In this document: one piece after another, positions 35,924 to 44,130 of the stretch
How positions within the stretch are numbered: position 1 is the stretch's first letter
Layout of the letters: each line of letters opens with the position of its first letter
Origin: Salarchaeum japonicum_A
GTDB taxonomy: Archaea > Halobacteriota > Halobacteria > Halobacteriales > Halobacteriaceae
Direction of reading: 5' to 3'
Assembly: GCF_049705945.1 (NCBI RefSeq)
Contig: NZ_JBNAMV010000002.1
Location: forward strand, 1 to 64,000
Length of the DNA: 64,000 nucleotides
Program-made: the position numbers and the translations under genes
The notes under the pieces: model-generated
Seen by the model: the letters and a program-made list of their open reading frames with translations, nothing else
What the model was told of the DNA's origin: nothing
The model's database searches: none

Positions 35924-36856
35924 TCACGTAGGCTTCTCTACCTGGAGACTCATCGTAATTAGATGCTCTAAGGTCTGAATTGAGTAGACATCTGTAGAAC
36001 TGGACTGCTCTATTGCCTCTGACATTGGTTCTGCTATAGTTTGTCCGCCTTCTCGTCCCATAATCAGGTTGTAGATAAGATTCAAAATCACCTTCGACAT
36101 CTGCTTGCACACCTCACTGTTCACATGGTAGAGGTTCAACTCAGCGTCGTAATGTCGGTTCCCCAGCGACTCCGTTTGGAGTCTAAGGAAAAAGAAGCCC
36201 CATTGGTCCTGCTGTACAGCTTCCATGTCGTCTATTAGGTCTTCAACCTCGGTATCCAGCTGTCCGAAAAGCCCCTCTTCCCAAAGCCACTCGATATCCG
36301 CGATCGTGACTGGTAGAACGCGAAACCCGTGCTTCAAATCATTCAGTAGCGGTCGGAATCCTCGCCAAAAATTGAGGGCGGCATTCGCAGCTGCGATATG
36401 TAGGTTGGGATCTTCAACGAAGTCTAATTCATTTGTTTCCTCGTCGTAGACTGCAGAACATCCCAAGAACTCTCGTGCGATCATCTCCCGGTCTGTTGCA
36501 TCTATTTCGTCGATGACCTGCTCAAACTCAATTAGATCCTCCGGCTCCTCCGCTAAGCGGCTAACTGAAACCATCTCGCTGTCATCAAATTCGACTGTAA
36601 GCTCATCAAGGACACTGGCGATATCCCGTGTATAGGTATCCTCTTTCACCATCATCCAGGGCTGCTCTGGATTCCGAGCATTCACCGCGAACAGGTGGGC
36701 ATATAGATCGGATAACTGAGCTAGAATATAGAGCGAGTCTATTCCGTCGTAGCGATTGTAGGGGTTGAGTTTCTTGATTCGATTATCCCAGTAGCCAAAT
36801 GCGAAATTACGACGCCATAAGTCTGCCAAAGGGTTCTCCAAATCGAGTTCTTCCAT
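35924..36856 (-). CDS. Protein of unknown function
   Basis: 310 residues, mostly helical, starting MEELDLENPLADLWRRNF. There are no membrane segments, zinc motifs or Walker motifs. Stretches such as NAALNFWRGFRPLLNDLKHGFRVLPVT and SKVILNLIYNLIMGREGG look like buried helices. It is the only minus-strand gene between the integrase and the primase genes apart from tnpB, and its codon use is AT-richer than the conjugation operon, which suggests a cargo gene. I do not recognise the family. Confidence 0.65.
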   Translation of the reverse strand: MEELDLENPLADLWRRNFAFGYWDNRIKKLNPYNRYDGIDSLYILAQLSDLYAHLFAVNARNPEQPWMMVKEDTYTRDIASVLDELTVEFDDSEMVSVSRLAEEPEDLIEFEQVIDEIDATDREMIAREFLGCSAVYDEETNELDFVEDPNLHIAAANAALNFWRGFRPLLNDLKHGFRVLPVTIADIEWLWEEGLFGQLDTEVEDLIDDMEAVQQDQWGFFFLRLQTESLGNRHYDAELNLYHVNSEVCKQMSKVILNLIYNLIMGREGGQTIAEPMSEAIEQSSSTDVYSIQTLEHLITMSLQVEKPT

Positions 36857-36897
36857 ACTATGTCTCCAAGATGTGTGGTTGACACAAAGAATGACCG

Positions 36898-36905
36898 TTT
36901 ATATA
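36898..36905 (+). promoter_or_regulatory. TATA box of the mini histone-fold gene
   Basis: TTTATATA is centred about 29 bases before ATG 36930, fitting a leaderless transcript and excluding the longer reading frame that begins at 36873. Confidence 0.6.
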
Positions 36906-36929
36906 GTAGCTGGTGAATCCTATTACGCA

Positions 36930-37097
36930 ATGTCTGACCTAATCGTCAAAGCAGCCGTGAAGGACGCACTCTCGGACAATAACGTCTCGGCAGATTTCTA
37001 CGACGCCCTCAACGAAGAGGTCGCCGAACTGCTCGACGACGCCGCAGAGCGTGCCGAGGCCAACGACCGGAAGACGGTCCAGCCCCGCGACCTGTAG
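36930..37097 (+). CDS. Mini histone-fold protein (DUF1931-like)
   Basis: 55 residues: MSDLIVKAAVKDALSDNN, then helices through YDALNEEVAELLDDAAERA, ending in DRKTVQPRDL. The end matches the archaeal histone ending GRKTVKAEDI, and the helix spacing fits the second half of a histone fold. It is acidic, unlike DNA-wrapping histones, as is usual in halophiles. Such small proteins may act as transcription factors or chromatin partners. It lies just upstream of xseA on the same strand, separated by 75 bases. Confidence 0.75.
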   Translation: MSDLIVKAAVKDALSDNNVSADFYDALNEEVAELLDDAAERAEANDRKTVQPRDL

Positions 37098-37172
37098 GCC
37101 TGCGTAACGCAGCTAACCCCGCCCCTCGAACGTAGCTTTTTGAGGTTCCTGTTCAGAAGTTAGGAAACGGAG

Positions 37173-38225
37173 ATGGCGGACGCACCGGATACCGAACGGC
37201 AGGCGGTCGAACCCGATGCGAGAGAGGTCCTTAGCGTGTCCCAGCTGAACGACCGGATCGCGTCGGTCGTCCAGGACACGCCTGCCCTCAACGGCGTCCG
37301 CTGTATCGGGGAGGTCACTGACCTCCACAAGAACAGCACGGCGCTCTACTTCACGCTCACCGACGGCGACGCCGAGCTCCCCTGTATGATCTGGGCGAAC
37401 CGTTACCGGGAGATGGACGCCGACCTCGAGGACGGGACCGAAGTCATCCTCGAGGGCGATATCGACTACTGGGTCGAAGGTGGGAAAATCGACCTCAAAC
37501 CGTGGGAGGTGATTGTCGTCGGCGACGGCGACCAGGCAGCTGCCGTCGAGCGACTACGAAGCGAACTCGAGGAGCGTGGCTGGTTCGACGACGAGCAGAA
37601 ACAGCGCCCGCCGGCGTTCCCGGAGCGGGTCGGCGTCGTCACGTCCCTTCGAGGAGACGCCCGGTACGACATCCAGAACGCGATCCACGGACAGGACCCC
37701 ACCGTCGACATCCTGGTGAAGGACGCAACCGTCCAGGGGTCGAACGCGCCGACGTCCATCGCGAACGGCATTCATCATCTCGACCGCTCGGAGGACGTCG
37801 ACGCCATCATTGTCGGTCGGGGCGGTGGGAGCGATTCGAACCTCCAGGCCTTCAACACCGAGCGGGTTGCGGAGGCGATTTTCACCGCGAATACCCCGGT
37901 GGTCACCGCGATTGGACACACTGATGACCGACTCATCGCGGATCAGGTGGCGGACGTCGCGACGATCACGCCGACTGCCGCCGGCGAGTATATCGTGAAC
38001 TCCCGCCAAGAGTTCCTTGCGAGTGAGATCGAGCCGCTGGAGCAACAGCTCGACGCCGCGTACGAGACCTTCCAGCAGGACCACGAACACGAACAGGAGC
38101 TCGCCGAAGCAGTCGATGAAGCGATCGCACCCGAGGGCCTCCCACCGATTTACTACAAGGTCGCCATCGCTGTACTGCTGATGTTGTTACTGGTCATCAC
38201 CGGGCTTTGGCTGGGGGTGATCTAA
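37173..38225 (+). CDS. xseA: Exonuclease VII large subunit with C-terminal membrane anchor
   Basis: 350 residues. The N-terminal OB fold covers about 18-115 (LSVSQLNDRIASVVQ, ALYFTLTDGDAELPCMIW). The catalytic domain shows FPERVGVVTSLRGDARYDI, AIIVGRGGGSDSNLQAFNTE and VVTAIGHTDDRLIADQVAD...TPTAAGEYIV, all typical of XseA. The usual long coiled coil is short here and is followed by a hydrophobic segment (about 326-349, YKVAIAVLLMLLLVITGLWL) that should span the membrane. ExoVII degrades single-stranded DNA. Membrane attachment just upstream of a conjugation operon suggests a role on transferred single strands. xseB follows directly. Confidence 0.88.
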   Translation: MADAPDTERQAVEPDAREVLSVSQLNDRIASVVQDTPALNGVRCIGEVTDLHKNSTALYFTLTDGDAELPCMIWANRYREMDADLEDGTEVILEGDIDYWVEGGKIDLKPWEVIVVGDGDQAAAVERLRSELEERGWFDDEQKQRPPAFPERVGVVTSLRGDARYDIQNAIHGQDPTVDILVKDATVQGSNAPTSIANGIHHLDRSEDVDAIIVGRGGGSDSNLQAFNTERVAEAIFTANTPVVTAIGHTDDRLIADQVADVATITPTAAGEYIVNSRQEFLASEIEPLEQQLDAAYETFQQDHEHEQELAEAVDEAIAPEGLPPIYYKVAIAVLLMLLLVITGLWLGVI

Positions 38226-38227
38226 CC

Positions 38228-38410
38228 GTGGCAAAAGACGCCGAAATCCACGATCGGGTGAGTCGCGTCGAGGAGATCATTGAGCAGCTCGACGCGGACG
38301 AATGCGACCTCAATGAAGGGACTGCACTGCACGAGGAAGGTGAGGAGCTCCTGGCCGAAGTGCGAGAGATCCTCGACGAGGGGAACGGCGAAGTTGTGGA
38401 GCTCGAGTAA
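38228..38410 (+). CDS. xseB: Exonuclease VII small subunit
   Basis: 60 residues from GTG 38228, two bases after the xseA stop; a TTG at 38207 would add seven residues but overlap xseA. The sequence is a single helical hairpin, AEIHDRVSRVEEIIEQLDADECDLNEGTALHEEGEELLAEVREIL, here broken by the Cys-Asp-Leu turn, matching the XseB pattern (Arg-Leu-Glu-Glu-Ile and a Leu-x-x-x-x-x-Tyr/His-Glu-Glu-Gly second helix). Several XseB copies normally assemble along the XseA coiled coil. Confidence 0.82.
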   Translation: MAKDAEIHDRVSRVEEIIEQLDADECDLNEGTALHEEGEELLAEVREILDEGNGEVVELE

Positions 38411-38427
38411 GCGAGCTGATTCTCGGT

Positions 38428-38472
38428 CTTAACCAACAGACTCCCCACCGCACTCGGCAGGTGTTGGTTAAG
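38428..38472. repeat. Inverted repeat CTTAACCAACA / TGTTGGTTAAG, copy 1
   Basis: Perfect 11-base arms at 38428-38438 and 38462-38472, 34 bases apart start to start (23-base spacer). It lies 17 bases after xseB and before the conjugation operon. The same arms recur at 57109-57151. A T-rich TCTTTTCT follows, so a terminator role is possible for this copy, but the distant second copy argues for a protein-binding site. Confidence 0.7.
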
Positions 38473-38500
38473 TCTTTTCTATGAGGTCAACAAGTGATTT

Positions 38501-38513
38501 GGTTATAATTTAC
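38501..38513 (+). promoter_or_regulatory. Possible promoter of the conjugation operon
   Basis: GGTTATAATTTAC is the best TATA-like element between xseB and the first small gene at 38619, about 110 bases upstream. It begins 29 bases after the inverted repeat at 38428-38472, so a protein bound to that repeat could control the operon. Confidence 0.35.
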
Positions 38514-38618
38514 TCGACAAATTTGCAGCAGTTGATAGCCAGAAAGCATTTAGGTATCATCCAACTACCGCGCCAATATGTACCGTGACTCAACCGGTGC
38601 ATACCCATACCCGCATGT

Positions 38619-38897
38619 ATGATTACGAGGTCAGTCACCATCGAGGAGATCGATGACCTGTACCTGATGTGGAACGACCACATCAACGCTTCCGCCCTCT
38701 ATCGCCGCGCCCTCCGCGAGGAAATGGAAGTCCGCGGTGTTGACCCCGATGAACTCCGCGACCTCCTCGAACGGGCCCGCGAGCAGGGCTACACGCTCGA
38801 CGAGATCGCAGAGGACACCAACCGATTCGACGACCTCCAGTCGCTCGTCGAAGAGCAACAGAACCAGCCACCAGCTGGAGACGCCACAGATGATTGA
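38619..38897 (+). CDS. Small RHH-like protein, first gene of the conjugation operon
   Basis: 92 residues. The opening strand (ITRSVTIEEID) followed by helices DDLYLMWNDHIN and ASALYRRALREEMEVRG has the strand-helix-helix spacing of ribbon-helix-helix DNA-binding proteins, with SALYRRALREEM resembling the second RHH helix. The remaining helical part ends in a Gln/Pro-rich tail. It may regulate the operon or act as an auxiliary transfer protein; RHH proteins of conjugative elements often do both. The assignment is by pattern only. Confidence 0.6.
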   Translation: MITRSVTIEEIDDLYLMWNDHINASALYRRALREEMEVRGVDPDELRDLLERAREQGYTLDEIAEDTNRFDDLQSLVEEQQNQPPAGDATDD

Positions 38898-38903
38898 CTC
38901 GCT

Positions 38904-39323
38904 ATGTCACAGGACCAGACTCCCTCCGACCCTGAGCCTAGCGTCGAAAACCAATCACCGCTGACCGGGAAGATCCACCGGCAGGCAGCGCTCACCGTCG
39001 TCCTCCTGAGCCTGTTCGCTGTCCAGCCGGTCGCCGCCCAGAGTAACGCGGTCTGTAGCGCAGACAACCTCCCGAGCATGATTGAGGGGTTCTTCCAGCT
39101 GACCACCGGGCTGGGGATCGTCGGCCTCGCCATCGTCTGGCAGGCGGACTCCCTCATCGAGATGTTCACCCTCAATCCCGAGCAGAAGAAGGGCCTCAAG
39201 CGCCACAAACGGTCGGCGATGAAGTCCGCGGTCGTCCTCGTCGTCCTCGGCCCGCTGTACACCGTCGCCGGGTCGATGATGGGCCTCCCGCTGGCGCAGT
39301 GTGTCGACCTCGTCCCCTGGTAA
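38904..39323 (+). CDS. VirB2-like pilin candidate
   Basis: 139 residues. A hydrophobic segment near 27-45 (LTVVLLSLFAVQPVAAQ) ends in an Ala-x-Ala-type cleavage site. After it come two membrane helices (about 70-85 and 108-125) separated by a basic loop (PEQKKGLKRHKRS). Signal peptide plus two helices with a positive loop is the design of VirB2/TrbC pilins. Position directly before surface-protein genes and a VirB6-like gene supports this. Two cysteines in the processed part could form a disulfide. There is no sequence motif that proves pilin identity. Confidence 0.55.
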   Translation: MSQDQTPSDPEPSVENQSPLTGKIHRQAALTVVLLSLFAVQPVAAQSNAVCSADNLPSMIEGFFQLTTGLGIVGLAIVWQADSLIEMFTLNPEQKKGLKRHKRSAMKSAVVLVVLGPLYTVAGSMMGLPLAQCVDLVPW

Positions 39324-39350
39324 CCACTCCGCAGTCCCCGTGCGAGCCCT

Positions 39351-41084
39351 ATGAACCATCGAGAGCTCTCCGTGCTCATGGCCGGCTTGCTCGCGACGAG
39401 CCTAGTCACGGGTATCGTCGCCGCTGACCCGCCACGACCAGGTACGGAGGGGAACGGGCTCACGGAAAACGAGTCGGCAACGCTGTGGTCACGTGATGCG
39501 GACAACTACATCAGCCAGGAGGAGTACCGCCAGCGGTACGGCGAGGACCGCTCCGCCGTCCACCAAGTCGCGAACGGGACCGACGTCACGTTCAAACGCC
39601 CGCCCGCGACCGCGGCGACGTGGACACGGAACGACTTCGAGGACCTCGATGCCGGCGGCCCAGATACGTCCGTGCATCCGCCGCACGCGGACCTCGAGGA
39701 CGGCGTCTTCATCGAAGATGCTCACGCAACGATCTTCGCGGTCCAGCCCTCCACTCGTGGACACCTCGAGTCCGGTGAAACCCCACTGTACATCGCACCG
39801 AATGGGACGATGCGCGGGTTCGTTGATTACCGCGTTCGCGTCCCCAACGGGAGTTCCTCCGGCAACACGACTATCTCGTGGTCGCTCACGGAGCACGAGA
39901 TCGAAGAAGTCCGGTTGAAGAAGAACGGCGAGACCATCGCCGAGCGTGACGGGGCCCATACGCCTGCCCTCGACTACCAGATCGAGGACGACTGGAGTGC
40001 GAATCTCACGCTGGAAGCGGAGATTAGCGTCAGGCTGAAGAAAACCGTCAGAACCGACCTGGGTGACCGGACGGACGTCGACGTCACCTATCGGACGGAA
40101 ACACGGAACGTCTCCGATTCGATCGCCGTCGAGATATACGACCTCTCGGCGTACCCCTACTACGCCGAGTATCCGAACGGCGACGCCGGCGTGGCCATCT
40201 TCCAGTCGCGGCCATGGCAGGGGTACACGCTCACGGAGGACGGTGAGGCACGGGTCCGTGGCATCTGGCGGTTCTACACCGCTCGGAACACCAACTGGGA
40301 CACGCTCGTCCGGTCGAATCGCACGGATAGCGCCACCGTCGAGTCAGACGCGATTCCGGTGTACGTCCATGCCTATCCCTCGCGGATCGGGCCGCGTGCC
40401 GAGCCGGTTCGAGACGGGCCGGAACTCATCGAGACCTGGGGGACTGACCGCCCGTCACCAGTCGGCACCATCGGTGAGAACATCAATATAGACATCATCA
40501 ACGAGTCGTACACGACGACGTACGGCGTCGCCGTTCGAGCTGAGAACGTCGATCGAGAGGCGCTCCATGTTGCGGGAATCGTCCGGGGCGTGAATGCGTC
40601 AATCGTCGAGCCGGATGCCGGCTCCGAGCGGCAGCTCCGCCGCAGCAATCTCACTGTCGAGGTCATCCAACAGAATCAGTCGCAAGCGACGCTCAGGGTC
40701 GAACTCCGGGACAATCAAACTGGTGCGCCGATTGCGCTCGACGATAGCCGTCAGTATCCAATCGGCGGCACCAGCCGAAACGGGTACATCACGGTCGCGG
40801 ATCAGCGCGTCGAGACCAACGCCTCCGGGGTGGCGATCGTGACCATCAACGAACCGGGCATCTACACGGCTCGGTACCATCCGGGCTCGTGGCTCGGTCA
40901 CGACCCGGCGTACGTGAGTGATACCGCGACGGCCCGGTGGCACCCACTTGGGACGATCGACGGCTGGTTTGCGCTGGTGTTCGAGGTCGGCTGGCAGCTC
41001 CTGCCCTTCTTCGTGATGTTCTACGCTGGCAAGCGCCTCTTGCGGATGCTCGGCCCAGAAGACATCTTCGGACAAAACCCATGA
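39351..41084 (+). CDS. Secreted, membrane-anchored surface protein of the transfer apparatus
   Basis: 577 residues with an N-terminal signal peptide (about 8-25, LMAGLLATSLVTGIVAA) and one C-terminal membrane helix (about 548-568, LVFEVGWQLLPFFVMFYAG), so most of it faces outside. It holds many N-glycosylation sequons (for example NES, NGT, NGS, NTT, NVS, NQT, NAS) and beta-rich segments, as in haloarchaeal surface glycoproteins. It overlaps the next gene in an ATGA. It probably builds the extracellular part of the conjugation machine or recognises partner cells. No known family was recognised. Confidence 0.65.
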   Translation: MNHRELSVLMAGLLATSLVTGIVAADPPRPGTEGNGLTENESATLWSRDADNYISQEEYRQRYGEDRSAVHQVANGTDVTFKRPPATAATWTRNDFEDLDAGGPDTSVHPPHADLEDGVFIEDAHATIFAVQPSTRGHLESGETPLYIAPNGTMRGFVDYRVRVPNGSSSGNTTISWSLTEHEIEEVRLKKNGETIAERDGAHTPALDYQIEDDWSANLTLEAEISVRLKKTVRTDLGDRTDVDVTYRTETRNVSDSIAVEIYDLSAYPYYAEYPNGDAGVAIFQSRPWQGYTLTEDGEARVRGIWRFYTARNTNWDTLVRSNRTDSATVESDAIPVYVHAYPSRIGPRAEPVRDGPELIETWGTDRPSPVGTIGENINIDIINESYTTTYGVAVRAENVDREALHVAGIVRGVNASIVEPDAGSERQLRRSNLTVEVIQQNQSQATLRVELRDNQTGAPIALDDSRQYPIGGTSRNGYITVADQRVETNASGVAIVTINEPGIYTARYHPGSWLGHDPAYVSDTATARWHPLGTIDGWFALVFEVGWQLLPFFVMFYAGKRLLRMLGPEDIFGQNP

Positions 41085-41938
41085 CTCAGGACAATCCCCA
41101 CCTCAGTAGACGGACCGCCCTCCGAACAGTTGCCGGCGCCGCTCTCGCGAGCGTGGCCGGCTGTCTGGATGGCAACGGAAGCACCGGTCCTAACGGTAGT
41201 TCAAGTCCAGGAGACGGATCTGGTGTGTTCCAGCAGGTGACTGTCGAAGGAACAGAACTCATCGTCCAGTTCGATTCGGACTCGGGGTTCGACCAGATCA
41301 ACCTCATCCAACCGGACGGCGAACTGTTCGGACAGCGGGAGGTCGCTGCAGGTTCCCAGCAAGTCTCATTTGACCTCGGCACAGCGTACGCTCCTGGCGA
41401 GTACGAAATAGTAGCCCTCAGCGATGAGGAAACAGTCGGTGAAAGCTCGCATTCTGTCCAGCCAAACCTCGGGATCATCGAGATGGGCATCGGTAGAAAC
41501 CAGCCTGAAGAGATGTGGGATGGACCAGAAAGCGAAATCGAAGAGGAGGCCTTCGTCACCCTCGAAAACCAGGGGACTGGCCCTGATGCGGTTACAAAAT
41601 TGCTCTTCATTGGTGATGTCCCCTATCCGTCCGACGAAGAGGGGACGAACTATGTCGATGATGAAGACGTAAGCGGGATTTACGACCCGGAGTCCGACTC
41701 CGAGATTGAGCAGGTCATTATCGGCCCGGGGGAACAAATTACGCTCTATAGTTCACGCTCGCCCTTCGCTTTCGTTCCTGGAGCAGGCACGTCTTGTTCG
41801 AAGGAGTCGAAGACTGGCGAGTTTGAACTAATACTTGAGACGCGAGTTGGCGGGGACCGAGTCACCAAAATGTACAGTATCCAGTATTCAGGCTCCCAAG
41901 AAACCGATAACTGCGATATTTCCATCAGTGAGGCTTAA
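41081..41938 (+). CDS. Tat-exported lipoprotein of the conjugation operon
   Basis: 285 residues from ATG 41081, coupled to the upstream gene by an ATGA overlap. The N-terminus carries a twin-arginine motif (SRRTALRT) and then a lipobox AGC, so the protein is exported folded through Tat and lipid-anchored at Cys28. A Gly/Ser/Asn-rich linker leads to a beta-rich domain (TELIVQFDSDSGFDQINL, AYAPGEYEIVAL) resembling an immunoglobulin-like fold; Cys near 252 and 279 might pair. Codon use is less GC-rich than its neighbours. Confidence 0.72.
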   Translation: MTQDNPHLSRRTALRTVAGAALASVAGCLDGNGSTGPNGSSSPGDGSGVFQQVTVEGTELIVQFDSDSGFDQINLIQPDGELFGQREVAAGSQQVSFDLGTAYAPGEYEIVALSDEETVGESSHSVQPNLGIIEMGIGRNQPEEMWDGPESEIEEEAFVTLENQGTGPDAVTKLLFIGDVPYPSDEEGTNYVDDEDVSGIYDPESDSEIEQVIIGPGEQITLYSSRSPFAFVPGAGTSCSKESKTGEFELILETRVGGDRVTKMYSIQYSGSQETDNCDISISEA

Positions 41939-41940
41939 CC

Positions 41941-43002
41941 ATGGTTGATCTAATCGACGTCGTCCTTGAGGGATTCAAAGAGGTCGTCGATTGGATTGTC
42001 GGCCTCTTCATGGACGGCCTGCGTTCCGGCTATGAGACCCTCACCGAGGAGATGTTCGGGACACCAACGCCGGAGACGGATGGTGCATTCGTCTTCGGAG
42101 AGCCCAGTAATGCTCCTTGGCCGTCAATTCAGGACGCGCTTGTAGGGGGAGAGATCATGTTGATCTCGCTGCTGCTCCTCGTGATGTGCGTTCAGGGCCG
42201 TCACACAATCCGTATATTCAATATTGGAAGTGCATACGAGGCCAGGCGCACCAAGAAAACAGCTTGGGTCGGCGCGTTTCTGATTATCAGCTGGTACTGG
42301 GTCAGTATTCTTGGACTCTACATCGTGGACGGGTTCACTATCGCCCTGATGCCGAGTCTGGGTTCGCTGGGCGATGCGATGCTCAACTTGCTCGAAGTCT
42401 CAATCACAAACCCTGGGCTTTCACTCGTATTCGCATTGATTGGAGGACTCTCAATGTGGGCTTTGGAGGCACTCTACTACATTCGCGAAGTCTTGCTCTA
42501 CGTCTACGTGTATGGGATGCCAATTGCGTTCGCGTTGGCCTACGGAAACGTCCCCGTGCTCTCGGATATCGCGATGGGGTTCAGTAAGAAATTCGTCCCG
42601 TTAGCGGTCCTGCCTCTACCTGCAGCGGTGGTGTTCAAAGGATACGACTTGCTGTACTCTCAGAACGCCATCGCTCCGAGTAGTCCGTTTTTGCGGTATC
42701 TAGTCGCGGCATCGCTCCCGCTGATCGCACTCTACCTAACCTGGAAGACGTTCAAATACGCAACCCCACTGACGGCGAAGGTTCTCGGTGGTGCGACGAA
42801 AGGAGCGGCCCTCGTCGGCGGTGTCGCCGCTGGGGCCTACATCGGCGGCGCCGGCGTCGCGACGACCGCGGCCCGATGGGGACCGAAGGCCGCAGCAGGA
42901 CACGCTGTGGCGCAGAAAGCTGCAGCCCGGGGCGCGAACAGCGACGAAGACGGCGGGACGCCGTCCTACCGGCGGACCGAGAACGACCCTGGAGGTTACT
43001 AA
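41941..43002 (+). CDS. VirB6/TrbL-like polytopic membrane protein
   Basis: 353 residues with about six to seven membrane segments (for example LISLLLLVMCV, AFLIISWYWVSILGLYIVDG, LSLVFALIGGLSMWAL, FVPLAVLPLPAAVVF, LVAASLPLIALYLTW). A Gly/Ala-rich stretch (GGATKGAALVGGVAAGAYIGG) and a charged tail rich in Ala, Arg and Asp follow. Size, topology and placement before VirB4-type genes fit the VirB6/TrbL channel component of type IV secretion. The N-terminus is amphipathic. No diagnostic motif exists for this family, so topology and context carry the call. Confidence 0.62.
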   Translation: MVDLIDVVLEGFKEVVDWIVGLFMDGLRSGYETLTEEMFGTPTPETDGAFVFGEPSNAPWPSIQDALVGGEIMLISLLLLVMCVQGRHTIRIFNIGSAYEARRTKKTAWVGAFLIISWYWVSILGLYIVDGFTIALMPSLGSLGDAMLNLLEVSITNPGLSLVFALIGGLSMWALEALYYIREVLLYVYVYGMPIAFALAYGNVPVLSDIAMGFSKKFVPLAVLPLPAAVVFKGYDLLYSQNAIAPSSPFLRYLVAASLPLIALYLTWKTFKYATPLTAKVLGGATKGAALVGGVAAGAYIGGAGVATTAARWGPKAAAGHAVAQKAAARGANSDEDGGTPSYRRTENDPGGY

Positions 43003-43008
43003 CAATCC

Positions 43009-44130
43009 ATGTCCATCGACGAAGACGCAGCCGCACGGCGCATCATGGACCAGTTCGGTGAGGAGAGCCGCATCCCCTACCTCAACATCGAGGAAGGCGA
43101 CGTCGGCGTCCTGATCGCCTTCCCGATCGTCGGCCTGTTCATCGCTGGCCTCACCGGCATCGAATCACTCGCCCTCCCGTTCGTCGCAGGTGGGTTCGGG
43201 TTCGGCGTCGCGATCGTCTACGTCTCGCCCGACCACCTCAACGCGTGGACGTGGACGAAAGACGTCTATCGCTACGTCAAGCGCCCCCAGATCACGTTCA
43301 GCGCCCCGGAGGAAGCCGACAGTAGTACCAACGAAACAGAGCGCAACGAGGGCGGGCTCGCGAACTACACACCGTTCAAGCCCGACGAGCGGACGCAGGA
43401 CCTCACGAATATCGAGCGGGCGTGGCCGGGGGCTGGCGCGATCCAGCGCGCGGACGGCACGATGGAGGCGTTCATCGAGATCGATCCCGGAAACATGGAC
43501 TTCGCGATGTCCGACGACTGGGCACAGCTCCAAGACGCCGGCGAGGAGTTCGCCAACAAGGAACTGGACTCGAAGCTCAAACTCCACGCCACGACCCGCT
43601 CGTTCCCGGTCGAACAGATCACCGAGAACATCGAAGACCGCCTGAACGACGAGGACGTCAAAGAAAATCCGATCTTCCGGGAACTCCTCGAAGAGTATCG
43701 AGAGACGCGGCCGAAAGAGATGCGCGACCGTGGAATCCAGCAGATGCGGTACTACATCGGCGTCCAAGTCACCCCGCTGGAGGTCTATGACCGCTTCCGA
43801 GACGAGGGGACACCGGCCGAGAAGCTGACGCAGTTCCCCGTCATCGGGTTCCTGTTCAACCCGTTCGTAACCCGCCGCGAGGACCTCACCGACGTCGAGC
43901 GCCGCGCACAGATGTTCGAGAAGCTGGATAGCCGGGTCAACGATGTGCGGTCGGAGTTCATCCAGCAGGCGTCGGGCTGGTCCGCACGCCGGCTCAGCAC
44001 GGTCGAACTCTTCGTGTTGAATATGGACTTCTGGAACGGCCGCGAACACGACTACGACGACGCAGAGAGCGTCGTTCGCGAACAACCCATCATCGGCCAT
44101 TCGCGCCGGGAGGATGCCCACGATGCGTAA
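43009..44130 (+). CDS. VirB3-like membrane protein fused to a VirB4 N-terminal-like domain
   Basis: 373 residues. Residues 1-85 contain two adjacent membrane helices (VGVLIAFPIVGLFIAGL and LALPFVAGGFGFGVAIVYV), the VirB3/PrgI layout. The soluble part (about 115-370) includes IQRADGTMEAFIEIDPGNMDF and IQQMRYYIGVQVTPLEVYD, similar in style to the N-terminal domain of VirB4 ATPases, but there is no Walker motif. The following gene supplies the ATPase. This suggests that the VirB4 function is split over two chains, with the first attached to the membrane. The VirB4-N assignment is by eye. Confidence 0.6.
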   Translation: MSIDEDAAARRIMDQFGEESRIPYLNIEEGDVGVLIAFPIVGLFIAGLTGIESLALPFVAGGFGFGVAIVYVSPDHLNAWTWTKDVYRYVKRPQITFSAPEEADSSTNETERNEGGLANYTPFKPDERTQDLTNIERAWPGAGAIQRADGTMEAFIEIDPGNMDFAMSDDWAQLQDAGEEFANKELDSKLKLHATTRSFPVEQITENIEDRLNDEDVKENPIFRELLEEYRETRPKEMRDRGIQQMRYYIGVQVTPLEVYDRFRDEGTPAEKLTQFPVIGFLFNPFVTRREDLTDVERRAQMFEKLDSRVNDVRSEFIQQASGWSARRLSTVELFVLNMDFWNGREHDYDDAESVVREQPIIGHSRREDAHDA

